This document shows, piece by piece, positions 32,596 through 43,879 of a DNA stretch of 64,000 bases. The number at the start of each line of letters is the position of its first letter. Position 1 is the first letter of the stretch. Made by a program: the position numbers and the translations under genes. Origin of the DNA: Diphasiastrum complanatum (lineage: Eukaryota > Streptophyta > Lycopodiopsida > Lycopodiales > Lycopodiaceae); the NCBI GenBank assembly GCA_029204225.1, contig CM055097.1, positions 15,359,853-15,423,852 on the forward strand, read 5' to 3'. The notes under the pieces are model-generated. The model saw only the letters and a program-made list of their open reading frames with translations, did no database searches and had not been told where the DNA came from.

Positions 32596-33623
32596 CAACA
32601 GCCCTCCGCATCATTGCTGGTAAGAACACTCGCATCGTCCATATCCAAAAAATTAATCAAAAACTCATCCCCCCACCGCTAGAAAGCAATTTTTGGTGGC
32701 ACCAAACTATACAACATTTAATGAACATTTTGAAAACCACAATATGCCCTTTTGATTTCCTCTTCAATTTAATTCCATTCAACTAGAAATGACTCTCCCT
32801 CTTTGCTTGCACCACAAGAAAAAAGCCTTGTACCATCAACACTATAAGCCATTGGTTTGGGGGGGGGGGCGGGGGGTTGGGGTTTCTGTGGTGATTCTTG
32901 GTGCCACCTATGGATTGCTAACCTCCATGTGGTCCCCCCTGGTAACACCCGTTGGGTGGCTAACTAGCAATCTGAATGGCCTCTCAGGTGGTCGGCCCCT
33001 CTCCTTTCACAGTGAGGTGATTGACACTTAATCAAGACTACATTAGCCAAATCCCATGTCTTGTGCACTAGAATGATGGACGGACTAATGGGTGTGGAAT
33101 GAACTTGGGAAGAGGTGAGCTACTACCGATCGTTGCCGCAAAAACCACAAGTAGGGACAACCCTACTTTAAGGGCTTGATTGGCACTGGAGGCCATCATG
33201 CAAAGGGTGGTCCGTGACGTCAGCTTAGAGCTACGTAGGAGCAGCTCATGAGGGGGAACCGTACGTTAAGCCTAAGCACCAAGTATGTATGGCACTACCC
33301 TTGCCACATTGGGGGAGGCAACAATCCTAGTGTGGCAACATAGCCACTAGTAAGTATTTCAGTGGGTGAGACCACCACATACTCTCCATGACGAAAGTCT
33401 GAGGTACCTTCCACCCATCCTCCTGGAGTTTCGTGAGAAGTATGGCCCCTACCTTAGCAACATTGGGACAGGACCACCGACATTGGGAGCAACACCTTGT
33501 ACCACACTATAAGCCATTGTCGTGCACCAATGACTAGCAGCAACATTGTCAACCCTTGATTCGAGGTGATCATACAGCCAAGCATTTATTTTACCATAAT
33601 GACAGTAGAAAAGATGAACTGTC
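32596..33623. other. No gene; includes a G-rich run
   Basis: The + strand at about 32,852-32,882 has runs of 11, 6 and 4 G's separated by C or TT, a strong G-quadruplex-forming pattern. The rest contains no recognisable coding family. Confidence 0.5.
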
Positions 33624-34113
33624 TGTTGGAGAAAGAGGGGGTGTGAGTGTGAGAAACAAAAATAGCTCGAAAAGAAAACGAACACGAAGAGAAGCGAACT
33701 CGAAACTCGAACAAGAAACGAACTCGAACAGAAAGTGTTCGTGCGCAACAGAATGAGCTATATTACTCTTTCCCTAAGCATGACTATGCCTATCAGAAAC
33801 GAAGAGAACGTTAGTGATAGAAATCACGGTCGATCTGATTACATAGCCAAACATTAACAAAACATAAGAAGAATAATTTGTCACGAACAACTAGACAAAT
33901 TATTAGTCGCGAATGATTCGCGAAAAGCTAGACTGAGCTCGACTGATAATCAGTCGCAAATTAGTCGCGAAAGGCAAGAGTAAATATTAGTTGTCAACAA
34001 CTAGACTAATAATAATTCACTAAGAATAGATTACCAGGTTGAGCAACAAGAGAGTCAAACAAAATGAAGAAAAGCATAGCAATATTGACACAAATCTGAA
34101 CGCAGAACAATAG
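33624..34113 (-). mobile_element. Inverted partial LTR of the copia D/E family
   Basis: TGTTGGAGAAAGAGG... is the reverse complement of the end of LTR D. Phrases such as 'tcgaacagaaagtgttcgtg' and 'catgactatgcctatcagaaacg' match 27,930-28,030 in reverse. Similarity continues to about 34,113, roughly half of the LTR. No internal sequence is attached, so it is a truncated solo LTR. Confidence 0.85.
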
Positions 34114-34420
34114 AGCACGAGCTTTGTGTGGGACATGCGGAGGATGAAGAACGGGTCAATAATCACACTTTGGAGACTCTTGGAGAATAGTGAGTGTGAT
34201 GATTTTGCGGTTTTGCAGTAGGTGAGTCAATTCTGATGACCTCTTTCAAAACCACTCATTGTACACTTGTAAATAAGATATTAGGCCAATTTTGGAAGTG
34301 GATTAGCTCGTGACACTTGGCTTTTGATACTAGAGGATGAGTGACATATCACCTCTTGACCTCATCTGTCAATTTGGGCCAATCATATTGTGAGGTGTAC
34401 CAAAATGGTCCAAGCATATC
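34114..34420. other. Short spacer before the duplicated segment
   Basis: No coding or repeat structure identified. Confidence 0.4.
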
Positions 34421-34547
34421 CTAGAATTATGTAGTGTCGAGTACATCTAAGATATGCCTTTGTCTTTCTTGTCTTCTCTTAGGGTCAATGACAACGAGTG
34501 AGACTTAGCTTCACTCATGATATCATGAATCAACTTATTCTCCAAGG

Positions 34548-34666
34548 GTGCAGGCGAGACCCCACCCTCATCCAATGGTGCAGCAAAGTCATAAAGTGAT
34601 ATGATAAGATCTATACTTTGATGTTGTCTCCTTCTCCGTTGGATGAGGGTGAGGCCTTGCCAGCAC
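34548..34666. mobile_element. MITE copy 2
   Basis: Ends pair as in copy 1: GTGCAGGCGAGACCCCACCC on the left and GTGCTGGCAAGGCCTCACCC on the right (minus strand), both followed by CTCATCCAA. The interior (ataaagtgatatgataagat) differs from copy 1. Confidence 0.7.
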
Positions 34667-34847
34667 TTTCGGCTATGGTGAGGAAATCACTCAACCCACA
34701 ACTTACAAGTGGCAGATGGAAAATAGTCTTCTTCCTTATAATGCTGGTATTTATTCGGGAAGGTGACTCGTGCCATTGGCTACTATATAGTAGATTCCAA
34801 AAGTAATTGGCTCATGTGTTCTAATATCGTCTCTTACATAGAAGAGC

Positions 34848-34850
<3 letters not shown>

Positions 34851-34937
<87 letters not shown>
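34851..34937. repeat. (GA)n microsatellite, 87 bp
   Basis: Uninterrupted GA run at the end of the first copy of the segmental duplication. Confidence 0.98.
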
Positions 34938-34939
<2 letters not shown>

Positions 34940-35408
34940 TCTTTGCATGTAGAGTCTTAGAAAAATTAGGCATTGAGTTTCATTTCCTAGACCCCAACTT
35001 CTACATGTAGGCTTTCAAGGGAAAACAATTCACCCGTTTTCAATACCAAGAATAGGAAAATGCTACCAATGCCCTTCATGGCAAACGTAGGATGCAAGTA
35101 GGACAAAATTGGGAAATAGTTGACAACGTTATATTATAGATACCGTGGTTTTGGCACCTGATCTTTACATTTGGCTCGCTACGTGCAACTACTTTGGAAT
35201 GTGAAAAGAAGCGAAAGAGAGAGTCTGTGGAGCGCGTTGTGCCTACTACCACCTCAAAGCACCAGCCTCCAAATTTATCTTAGAATTGTGTAGTACCCCA
35301 GTACATCTAAGATATGCCTTTGTCTTTCTTCTCTTTTCTTAGGAGTCAATGACAACGAGTGAGACTTAGCTTCACTCATGGTATCATGAATCAACTTATT
35401 CCTTCAAG

Positions 35409-35529
35409 GTTAAAGGCGAGGCCCCACCCTCATCTCAATGGTGTGGCAAGTTCATAAAGTGATATGATAAGATCTATACTTTGATGTTGTCTCCTACGCT
35501 ATCTGATGAGGGTGAGGCCTTGCCGGCAC
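35409..35529. mobile_element. MITE copy 3
   Basis: Same ends and interior as copy 2, carried along by the segmental duplication. Its left end is altered (GTTAAAGGCGAGGCCCCACC). Confidence 0.65.
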
Positions 35530-35699
35530 TTTCGCCTATGGTGAGAATCACTCAACCCACAACTTACAAGTGGCACACAACTTACAAGTGGCAGATGGAA
35601 TATTCGGGAAGGTGAGTCGTGCAATTGGCTACTATCTAATTGGCTCGTGTTCTAATATGGTCTCTTACAACAATAGAAATCATAACAATAGAAATCATT

Positions 35700-35761
35700 G
35701 AGAGAGAGAGAGAGAGAGGGAGGGAGAGAGAGAGAGACACACACACACACACACACACACA
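35700..35761. repeat. Compound (GA)n(CA)n microsatellite in the RING gene 5' region
   Basis: GA run with two GGG interruptions to about 35,736, then CA repeats to about 35,761. It ends 80 bp before the proposed start codon, so it may lie in the 5' UTR or core promoter. Confidence 0.97.
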
Positions 35762-35841
35762 GAGTTACAAAATTTTGAGTGAAATTTGTGGAACTCTTTG
35801 TCTTCCTCGTCATATTTGATTCACATCGCAGAAGCCAGAAG

Positions 35842-36321
35842 ATGGAATTTATGTCTCTAGATGTTCCTGCTCCTCTTTTGCTCGTGAATGCAACTATTTC
35901 TTTGGCTCCAATAAAAAAAGGTGTTTTCTCTGTCCTTGAGATGGTTGGAATCAAGCTCAGGAATGCGGAGCCACCCGTGGAAAGAAGGGATTCAGTCTGG
36001 GGAAACTCGATCGAAGCAGAGCATGAGCGAGGCAGCTTAGGCCTCTGGGATCGCAGTTATGGTGATGACGTACGGAACTCACTAATTGTCGTCAACCTGG
36101 ACTCAGCAGTTGCGGAGAGGATCCGTTGTGAAGAAGATGCAATTTGTGCAGTTTGCCTTTGTGAGTACCGAAAGGAAGATCCTGTATGGTTGCTACCATT
36201 TTGTTCTCACATATTTCACAAGCGTTGCCTTGATGGATGGCTCAACCATAATCAAACTACTTGTCCTACATGTAGATCCTCTCTTTTGACGCAACATGAA
36301 AGTAAGCACAGAGAAGAGTAA
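35842..36321 (+). CDS. RING-H2 finger protein, probable E3 ubiquitin ligase
   Basis: Intronless, 159 residues. The C-terminal half holds a canonical RING-H2 finger (about residues 96-140): CAVC, then LCEYRKEDPVWLLPF, then CSHIFHKRCLDGW and CPTC. The spacing is C-X2-C-X14-C-X-H-X2-H-X2-C-X-C-X2-C, with the Trp after the sixth ligand that contacts E2 enzymes. Family knowledge: such proteins bring an E2 to a substrate for ubiquitin transfer; substrates here are unknown. The N-terminal 95 residues have no recognised domain and no obvious membrane segment, unlike ATL-type proteins. The ATG at 35,842 is chosen because upstream in-frame codons back to the TGA at 35,776 offer no ATG. The upstream region is a recent tandem duplication with microsatellites, which may affect expression. 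Confidence 0.88.
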   Translation: MEFMSLDVPAPLLLVNATISLAPIKKGVFSVLEMVGIKLRNAEPPVERRDSVWGNSIEAEHERGSLGLWDRSYGDDVRNSLIVVNLDSAVAERIRCEEDAICAVCLCEYRKEDPVWLLPFCSHIFHKRCLDGWLNHNQTTCPTCRSSLLTQHESKHREE

Positions 36322-37079
36322 GAGCTTATGGCGGAGTTGCCATTGCGATTTTCCTTCTACCATGGACGTGCCGCAATGAGGACTACTGCTCCATTGGATG
36401 ATGTTTCTTGAGACTGAGAGAGCTTGATCAAATGCCAATAAAGTAGATAATTCTTACACTTTAAAGTAATCCCTTAGTATTATTGGCCCTTACCACGAGC
36501 AAAGGACACCCAAAGTCCATCTGCATGTTTGGTGGTGTGGCATGTAATTCTGAAGATTATGCCATTCAAGGTCAAAAAACTGATTACCAACTTCTATTCT
36601 CAAGAAGTACATTGTTGTCACTTAAAGAGTACATGTTTTTATAATTATGCTTATGTTTTTTTTAAAAGTTGATGTTCAAATGTTTTTTAGAGTTCAAATT
36701 CAATAACCAGTAGCAATGTGTGTAGTCATAATCTCTATTAATGCCACTTGCCACAATATAATTACTATAGCAGCAATTACTTTTAAATCGATGTTATCCA
36801 AAATGACACATTTTGGGCATCAAATTTGTGGGTCTCTTATAATTGTTCATTATTCCAAACGTGCAGAAGAAGAGAATTGGATGTAGATTCATAAATGACT
36901 TTGTACTTTGCAATCTTTTGTGTTAGTATTTTGATTTTGAGAAAAATTCAAATTGGTATGCATCATGATCTTGTCTTCCAAGTACATAAAGATTCACATA
37001 AGATTAAAAGTTTGATTTCAGTACATGATATAGACCACTTCATGATAAGAGATACACTTCTTTCATGTACTAAAGCTTG

Positions 37080-37083
<4 letters not shown>
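36322..37083. other. 3' flank of the RING gene, no further gene
   Basis: An AATAAA-like signal (CCAATAAAG, about 36,435) lies about 115 bp after the stop and is a plausible polyadenylation signal. The rest is AT-rich with no coding signal. Confidence 0.45.

Positions 37084-37143
<60 letters not shown>
37084..37143. repeat. (GA)n microsatellite, 60 bp
   Basis: Uninterrupted GA run. Confidence 0.98.
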
Positions 37144-37147
<4 letters not shown>

Positions 37148-37220
37148 ACACAATGTAGAGAGAGAAATACAAGCAATATAGACAATTGTAGTTTATGCAA
37201 TATATACTAAACATGTAAAT

Positions 37221-37325
37221 GGACGTCGGAATCCGATGTCCAAACAGGACGTCAGAATCCGACGTCTGTTAACAAAACGTCCTAAAAAATGTTCCGACGG
37301 GTTTTTGTGTCGGAATCCATCGTCT
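37221..37325. repeat. Cluster of palindromic GACGTCGGAATCCGA-type repeats
   Basis: Within 105 bp: GGACGTCGGAATCCGATGTC, GGACGTCAGAATCCGACGTC, AACGTCCTAAAAAATGTTCC, then GTGTCGGAATCCATCGTC. The first two are near-perfect palindromes. Such clustered short motifs in both orientations resemble the subterminal repeats of CACTA-type DNA transposons, although no CACTA terminus was found. Confidence 0.6.
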
Positions 37326-37788
37326 TTGATTAGATTAAAAAGAAAAAAAGCATAAAAAACAATGTGTGCATTTTTATTGGTTTATTCTTCGAGTGGTGTT
37401 CTTGAAGAGGCGCTAGTCTTGGATTGCTTTTGAGACTATTTTTGGATTACATTCGACATTTGGATCAAGTAACAAGCATGAGGTACTTTCTATACTTAAT
37501 TCACATTATGAATTGCAATATCTTATTGTATTACTTTTTGAAAATCCGACATTGCACAAAGTTTTGCAATTCCTAGTTAGTTAAGACATTGCACATCTTA
37601 GAATACAACATTGCCCCTATTTCGAAATCCGACATACAAAACCAATAACAATATTGTGATCAATTGCAATAATATATATATTGAAAGTGTCAATCAATGT
37701 GTTACAAAATTGCTACTTTTGCAGTCTCTCTAACTTACGATAGATGAACTAAAATTTATATTAAAAACATAATCTACTCGTCGTCGTC

Positions 37789-38345
37789 TTGACGTTCGCT
37801 CTGCATGAAAACAAGCAAACAAGACACATTAGTATTTAATGCTTGATCATACTAATGGTTAAGAGTGAACACGTACGCATTTTACAACAATAATATATGA
37901 AGAATACAAAATTTAAATCTTTGAAAGAAACTTACATAGTTGATGTTGGTGTGGCCCAATCACAAAAAGCTTCTTTCCTATAAAAAAAGGGTAGTGCAAA
38001 GTTGTCACTTTATAAATCATCGATGGGTCATTTGACAAATTCTATTCTCCAAAGTGCTAGGGAGAGATCTTTTTTGTTGAGTTAGTTCATAGGAGGGGGC
38101 TATTGATCTTACAAGTGAAGGATGATATGTTAATGCCACGAGTACTACTTCAGAGGTGGACATGTTTTTGGTGGCATGTTGTAGTCCTCACAATCTGGCA
38201 AAAATGCCAATTAGAAGGTAATGTTTTGTTTGGTTGTTCCTATCCTTTTACTTTTGTATTTTTAGTGGAGGATGATCCTCGCTCTTCAATTCATCGACTA
38301 ATGCCTCATATGCCCTAAAGGCAAAGTTGTACTCTTCCTTGGTTG
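37789..38345 (-). pseudogene. Possible exons of a DNA-transposon or host gene fragment
   Basis: The minus strand reads VDYGRLPTKEEYNFAFRAYE and ALVDELKSEDHPPLKIQK at about 38,381-38,265, followed by AAAAGTAAAAGG, a possible donor. Further down it reads KEAFCDWATPTST near 37,980-37,945 before GTAAGTTT. SERQDDDE-stop follows TTTTCATGCAG at about 37,813-37,789. These could be spliced exons. The palindrome cluster downstream suggests a DNA transposon, but I do not recognise the family. Confidence 0.3.
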
Positions 38346-38387
38346 GTAGACGTCCATAGTCCACCAACTATCCATTCAATTTAAGCA

Positions 38388-39016
38388 CTCCAAGTACAAA
38401 GGAAATCAAGAAAGTACCAGGAGGACGTCCTCCTCCACAGATGATCCTGAAGGAAATCTGAATGTCGTTAGAACGTGCTTAATCAGCCATTCTTGTAATA
38501 AGAGATTATATTAAACCCTTTCCCTCTCCATCCATATAAGTAGATTGGAGATAAGAGAATTGGTTGAACATCAAATTGGATTGTCAATTGGTTGAGTGTC
38601 ATCCTGAGCTAAGCATAGTGTTGCTGAGCCGACGTCCAAGAAGTCCGCTAGCAAGCGAGACGCTATGTGGGTTTGTCACAACAGTGCTCTTACAAAAGGA
38701 TCATTGATAATATAGTGGCTTAAATGCACATGTAGTTTTATCTTTAATGATCTCGAATGTTTGGATGTCTAATTGTTGTCTATACATGTTCAGCTATTTA
38801 TTCTCTATTCCGCACACTGGTTCATCTTTGTCCAATGTTTAAATGAATTATAACATAGGTCAAAAGTGTCTATATACACTTTGGAGGATTGTAGATCTGA
38901 TCTAGCAGGCAGTAGCCGGCAAACCAAATAGAATTTCATTCGGGTTCACAACAGTGATATCAGAGCGACTGAAATTCATGTCACATTGAATTACCCTATT
39001 TATTCATAATACAACA
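38388..39016 (+). mobile_element. 5' LTR of copia A (start truncated)
   Basis: It aligns with 48,808-49,450 from 'ccaagtacaaagga' through 'tagatctgatctagcaggca' to 'ttcataatacaa(ca)'. The other copy extends about 40 bp further 5' (to TGTGGGCAAAG at 48,768), so this one lacks its start or the junction lies there. It ends ...ATACAACA, then G and a primer-binding site at 39,018. A second PBS-like string (TGATATCAGAGC, 38,955) lies inside the LTR and is also present in the other copy (49,390). Confidence 0.8.
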
Positions 39017-39017
39017 G

Positions 39018-39029
39018 TGGTATTAGAGC
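39018..39029 (+). promoter_or_regulatory. Primer-binding site of copia A
   Basis: TGGTATTAGAGC, one change from the initiator Met-tRNA complement, one base after the LTR end. Confidence 0.75.
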
Positions 39030-39138
39030 CTCTTGCTGCTATCAGAACACTAATATAGCTTCAGAGCTATCAGATCCAAGAGATCAAACATTCAAAATAA
39101 GGAACCAAAAAATGAGCTGAAGAACACAGTTCACAACA

Positions 39139-39641
39139 ATGACATCTATAATCAGCATATAGTTGAAGATCTGCACAATCCTCGACTCAACTGGGTCTAA
39201 CTTCCTAGCATGGAAGGTGAAGACCTCTCTCATCTTAAAAGGAGAAGGGCTATGGCCGTGGGTAGATGGCACCGAAGAAATGCCTACAACCACCTGCAAA
39301 GAGCTACAAGAATGGAGAGAAAATAATGACAAGGCAGTAGCCGTGTTGTCTTCATCCATCGAAGATAGCTTGACGCTTGACCTCACGACACTCTCTAAGG
39401 CAAATGGAAAAACAAAGACAAGCCAAGACAACAAGACGACGAAAAGAAAGCATGCGTGAGATGCAAATGCAAAGGACACGCAGTCGATTCGTGTTGGCTG
39501 AACCCAAAGATTGAATGTATCCTTTTCCACAAGAAAGGTCATGCAGCCATGGACTGTTACCAGAATCTGAGGAACAAACAACCTCAAGGCAAAAGGGAGA
39601 ACCACAATAGTTCATCCTACATCGAAGAGCCCGAAAGCTAG
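39139..39641 (+). mobile_element. Copia A gag, internally deleted
   Basis: From ATG 39,139 (with a TAG at 39,160) the frame reads STGSNFLAWKVKTSLILKGE and GLWPWVDGTEE, typical of copia gag N-termini, then NDKAVAVLSSSIEDSLT. It jumps to a basic stretch and a zinc knuckle CVRCKCKGHAVDSC, then a second, worn knuckle (CILFHKKGHAAMDC, second Cys replaced by Phe). The middle of gag, which normally separates these parts by about 150 residues, is missing. The frame ends at a TAG (39,639). Protease, integrase and RT are all absent. Confidence 0.82.
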
Positions 39642-39689
39642 AAGATGGGCGAAGAAAGGTCGAATAATTCGACAGCTTGTTAGCATTAC

Positions 39690-41480
39690 CAATAATGTAA
39701 ATACTGCCCACTGGTCAACAACTCATTCTTGCACAAGAAATCTCTCTTTGAAATCACTAATGTCCCATATCATTAGTTTTCTCTTCAAGAAAGTTCTTTG
39801 CTTTTAGACCTGCTCATCATAAAATCAAAAAGATTATTTGACCATCCTACATCAAAATATAGGATCCGATCCTCAAGAAGATCTTTAACGGCATTCTTCG
39901 ATAATCCAGAGATGTTAAAGATTCCATATGGATTCCTCTACCATATATGCACATATCTATTCCACCAAGTACTGGAATACCCCCATATTTGTTTCTAATC
40001 TATCAGTTGTGATTTAACAAGAATCTATACATGGTTTTACCGTCACATAAAACAACCATCTAGTTGGTACTATCATTCCTAATTCCTACCATTTGAGAGT
40101 TCAAACTCTTAGGAATAAGGCTCTTTACAGTACAAATGTGAACCAAGTGTCATTCTCGTTACATGTCACAATTTCCAATAACAAATAGGGTCTACTCATG
40201 GTCCTATAAATATTTAATATAAATTCAACTTAAAAAATTCAAAAAACCGGTGCTATGCAATTTCCATACAGGGATTATTTACCAATCCAAATTATAAAAC
40301 ACAATCACACTTATCTACTCAGGTGTCTCATTTTCTTCCTCCCTAGATTTTCAGTTACCCGAGAAATTGCATCAGCGAAGGCACCGAAAACTCTTTTGAC
40401 ACTACTAAATGCTAGGCTTTTCCCTTTTGACTACACCAGCTTAAGTATTACTTCGTTAAAATTGCTTGAAACTAATGGAAAATCCATAAAATTTGGATCA
40501 GGGTACTCTCTTACGATATTCAATACACAATTTTTATTGAATATATAGTTACCTCCAAAATTGTGACCTTTATTCCATTTATTCACTTTAACAAGTATCT
40601 CAAAAGCCTTAGCTTGCCCAATCCCAATGATCAAATTCACTGAGGACAAGCCTATCAGTGCTTCACCGAGTCAAAAACAAAGAACCAAAAACACCATTTA
40701 ACTCAATTTACTATGAGTATCAAACTCCAGAGGTAAGTGCTTAAATAGCATAGTACCAAGGAATGAATTCCTTTACTGGGTACATGTCTTAGAACTGTAC
40801 CACTACCATCGTTTTGTCAAGATCGGTTTAGAAAAAAAAAAATTAGACCGATTACAGACAGCTTTGACACCAAAAACAACGATACCAAAGTTCCACAAAA
40901 AACTGGGCTTACAGATAACTATCGATGTAACACACCAAAGTTAAAAAGCCTAATGTTAAGTTGATCGTCCATGAATGATTTTGTGACAGATTGCAACAAT
41001 CGTTTAATCACACAACACAGCCACCAACAGGGAAGAGAATTTCCCAGCATGCACAGGTATACCAACATTAAAGAAAAAGAAAAACACATTAAATGATTTA
41101 TTCCAAGGAGGAATAGTTACAACATTAAGTCTCTGTCCTCAGCATACCTTTAGAGAGTTGTTATGATAGTAGTTCCCATCCATAATCTACACTTGCATGT
41201 AATACTGGAGGATTAATACCCCCTCAGCCTGCAAATAGCAAAATCATGGTTACTAATTTTTGATAGTTTGTTCTTTAGGATAAATTGAACATACTCAATC
41301 TATCAACAAACATAACTAGTTCTAAATCTTATCTCTCTCTAATGACATGGGAAACAAACGACTGGATTCATAACCAAAAATCTCGCTACATCAATAGAGA
41401 TCCTCTCAAGGTTCCACTAAATAAATCAGAATTGAATCACTCCAATTCGAGGCAATATTAACAACAACAAAAAACCTAGT
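39690..41480 (-). mobile_element. Non-coding TE insert within copia A, related to 49.5-50.4 kb in inverted orientation
   Basis: Its reverse complement shares 'ccaaattttatggattttcc', 'acaatttcattaacgaagtaatactt'-like text, 'tagggaggaagaaaatg' and 'tgaaaattgcat' in order with the + strand at 49,460-49,950. No protein family is readable. It replaces the protease-to-RT region of copia A. Exact borders are not defined. Confidence 0.6.
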
Positions 41481-41503
41481 GGAAGTGCACTCTACCACTC
41501 TTC

Positions 41504-42166
41504 TTGCTAATATGCTTCAAACCAAAATTAGAGGATCCAAAATCCGATTTTCCCCTTGAGAGTTCTAGTGATGCAAGTTGGGCATCACTCAAGGACGACT
41601 GTAAAAGTGTCTCAGGAGGATGCACCATTGCAACGAATGCAACAATTCTCTGGGTCAACAAGAAGCAGACCATCACAGCTCAGTCATCCTACAAAGCAAA
41701 ATATGTCGCAGCTGCAAAGATGGCCAATGAAATCACATGGCTCAGACAGTTCCTCGAGGGACTGGGCGAAACCACCAGAGAGCCTCTAATCTTGCATATG
41801 GACAATACTTCTACTATATACTTGACGAAGGATCTCGTATTTTATTCAAGGATGAAACACATTGCAATCAAATATCATTTGATAAGGGGCCTAGTCACAA
41901 GAAAAGAATTGAAGACCAGCTTCATTGGAACGAAGCAGATGGTAGCAGACATCTTTACCAAACCATTAGACAAGGGGATGTTCGAGAGGCAGAGGACAAG
42001 TCTAGGAATCGTAAAGCTACCACGCTTTGAGAGGGAGCTGAAGAAACAAAATGTTTCGAGCCACAAAGCTTTGCTAGCTTTCGAGCTCATGTCTGTAGAA
42101 ATACACGGAAAGGACCAACATGTTTTTGTATCTACAGAAATACGAAGGAACTCCACACAGGCATAA
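41504..42166 (+). mobile_element. Copia A RNase H and 3' coding end
   Basis: A 220-codon frame with SSDASWASLKDDCKSVSGG, then LWVNKKQTITAQSSYKAKYV (usually SSTEAEY; the Thr-Glu pair is changed to Tyr-Lys), NEITWLRQFLEGLGE, LHMDNTSTIYLTKD, RMKHIAIKYHLIRG and ADIFTKPLDKGMFE. This is the last part of a copia polyprotein, in a different frame from gag and separated from it by the insert. It is followed by 'cgaagg'-rich 3' sequence that stops where copia B begins at 42,292. Confidence 0.9.
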
Positions 42167-42291
42167 AACCACCTCATGTACTATTTCAGCCGAACAAGAC
42201 ACGAAGGCGAATACCTCGAAGGTCAAACGTTCGAAGACCAAAGGAGCTCAAAGGCGAAGCCGAAGGTCGAACGAGACATGAAGGCGAAGAA

Positions 42292-43776
42292 TGATGGGGA
42301 CAATGGAGATAGAAGAACACGAACGGAGAAGAGATCAAGAATATTGCGGAATAGCTCTCTCGTTACAATTAGTTGTCAGATGCAAAAACAGTCCAATAGA
42401 CAACTTATGCTAAATATAATCACAGCTTTAAGTGTTCTAATTGCCCAATAGGATCTTAAAAATTAATTCATACTCTAAAAAACAAGAGTACAGTCCACCG
42501 AAGAGATTAGAAATGGTTTGTGTGTGGTATTATTGAAGAATGGATTCAATATGAAGTATGGTTCCGAAATAAATGGAAAGAGCAGTATGATATCACAAGT
42601 TCCTCAGTCGTCAAAGATAGTCATCGTCTGATCAGAAACTGAGGAGTCGTAGACGTCCGTGTTCTGATTAGAGTGAGTAAACAAGCACCATCAAACAGCT
42701 ATGAAAGTGCATTCAATCACAACAAGCATTCATCTACATTATACACAGATAGAAAAGCTGTTGCTGCTATAGTACATTGAAGCATAATACAAGTAGCAAT
42801 TACAACCAAAAATTGACGGCATAACTGGGAGGCTCAAAGAATACGTCTCATGGACGGAGCAACACATAATCTGTGCTTGGATGATCTATTTATAGATTTC
42901 ATCCGTGTATTAATTATAATAAATATTTGTCACCTAATTAGGAAAGCCGTTGTACGTGGAAGTATCTGGCTTTTGTGACAACTGTACATAATACATACGG
43001 TCAACAAATTAGAATCGTTGACGCGGACGAGAACATCGCAAATTCTCTCACTTCGCAAATTTCAGGACTTGGGAACATACCTTGTTCAAAATAGACGACC
43101 TTCAGCATTTTTCTCTCTCTTCGGGATTTTGCGAAAAAGCCGAAGATGCCTTAAACAAGTTGAAGGTGCCCTTAGAAAGTTGAAGGTGCTCTCAAAAAAG
43201 CGAAGATGTCTTTAACAGTTTGACTTTTTTGCATTTTTCAAGAAAATGCGAAAAAGCCGAAGGTGCCCGTAAAACAAGTTTAAAGTGCCCTTAAAAATTT
43301 GGTGAAGGTGTCTTTTAACAGTTTAACCCTTAAAAATAAAGGACCTTCTGGAATTTATCTTTCTTCGCATTTTTCAGAAAAATGTGAAAAAGACGAAGGT
43401 GGTGAAAATAGTTAAACTGTTGAACATATTGACTTCTTCAGAATAGTTGAACGGAAGAAGTCGAAGGCAAGTGTCGCAGTTTTTGGAAAAGTGTGAAAAA
43501 TGCGAACTATGCGACACTTAGTGGATTTCTGCAGACTGTTGAAAAGTAATCTAAATCTGCATACTTGTTCTAAATGCAAGTTTGCGGAAGTCTTGAAGAT
43601 GGCCAAGTCTTCAATGACTTCAAATTATTATACTTAACATTTGAACTTGAAATTATAATAGGATTGGTTACCCTTTGCTGGAGATCAGCCGGAAGCCCAT
43701 TGTAGATGTTCTTCAAGTAATTGGCTGTCTAATTTATGATTCACCAAGGAGATAGATGTGGGCTAAATTTTCAACA
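42292..43776 (-). mobile_element. 3' LTR of copia B (1,485 bp)
   Basis: It runs TGATGGGGACAATGG...AATTTTCAACA in + orientation (TG...CA in both directions). Its first ~900 bp match 47,848-48,757. It borders a minus-strand polypurine tract (CTTAAGGAGGAC, 43,777-43,788). Between 43,130 and 43,330 it carries repeated 'GAAGGTGCCCTTA'-like units spaced roughly 25-60 bp. Confidence 0.9.
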
Positions 43777-43879
43777 GTCCTCCTTAAGGTCACGGTTGGT
43801 GCCTTGGTATCTTCGTCAAGTTCAGCATGCCGAAGAACTTCTTATGCTTGATCTTGGGAAGTGCTTTGGTGATGCCCTG

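Larger units (their letters stand above)
34421..35740. repeat. Tandem segmental duplication (period ~862 bp) upstream of the RING gene
   Basis: About 440-510 bp starting 'aga attgtgtagt..gtacatctaagatatgcc' occur at 34,421-34,937 and again at 35,283-35,740. Both copies contain 'gtcaatgacaacgagtgaga', a MITE, 'cacaacttacaagtggcaga' and 'attcgggaaggtga', and both end in a (GA)n run. The second copy has an 18-bp internal repeat of 'cacaacttacaagtggca'. The segment 34,938-35,282 lies between them and is not duplicated. Confidence 0.92.

Noticed and set aside
35779-35841. Upstream extension of the RING-H2 protein
   Set aside because: The frame is open back to 35,779 but has no ATG there. The first ATG is at 35,842.
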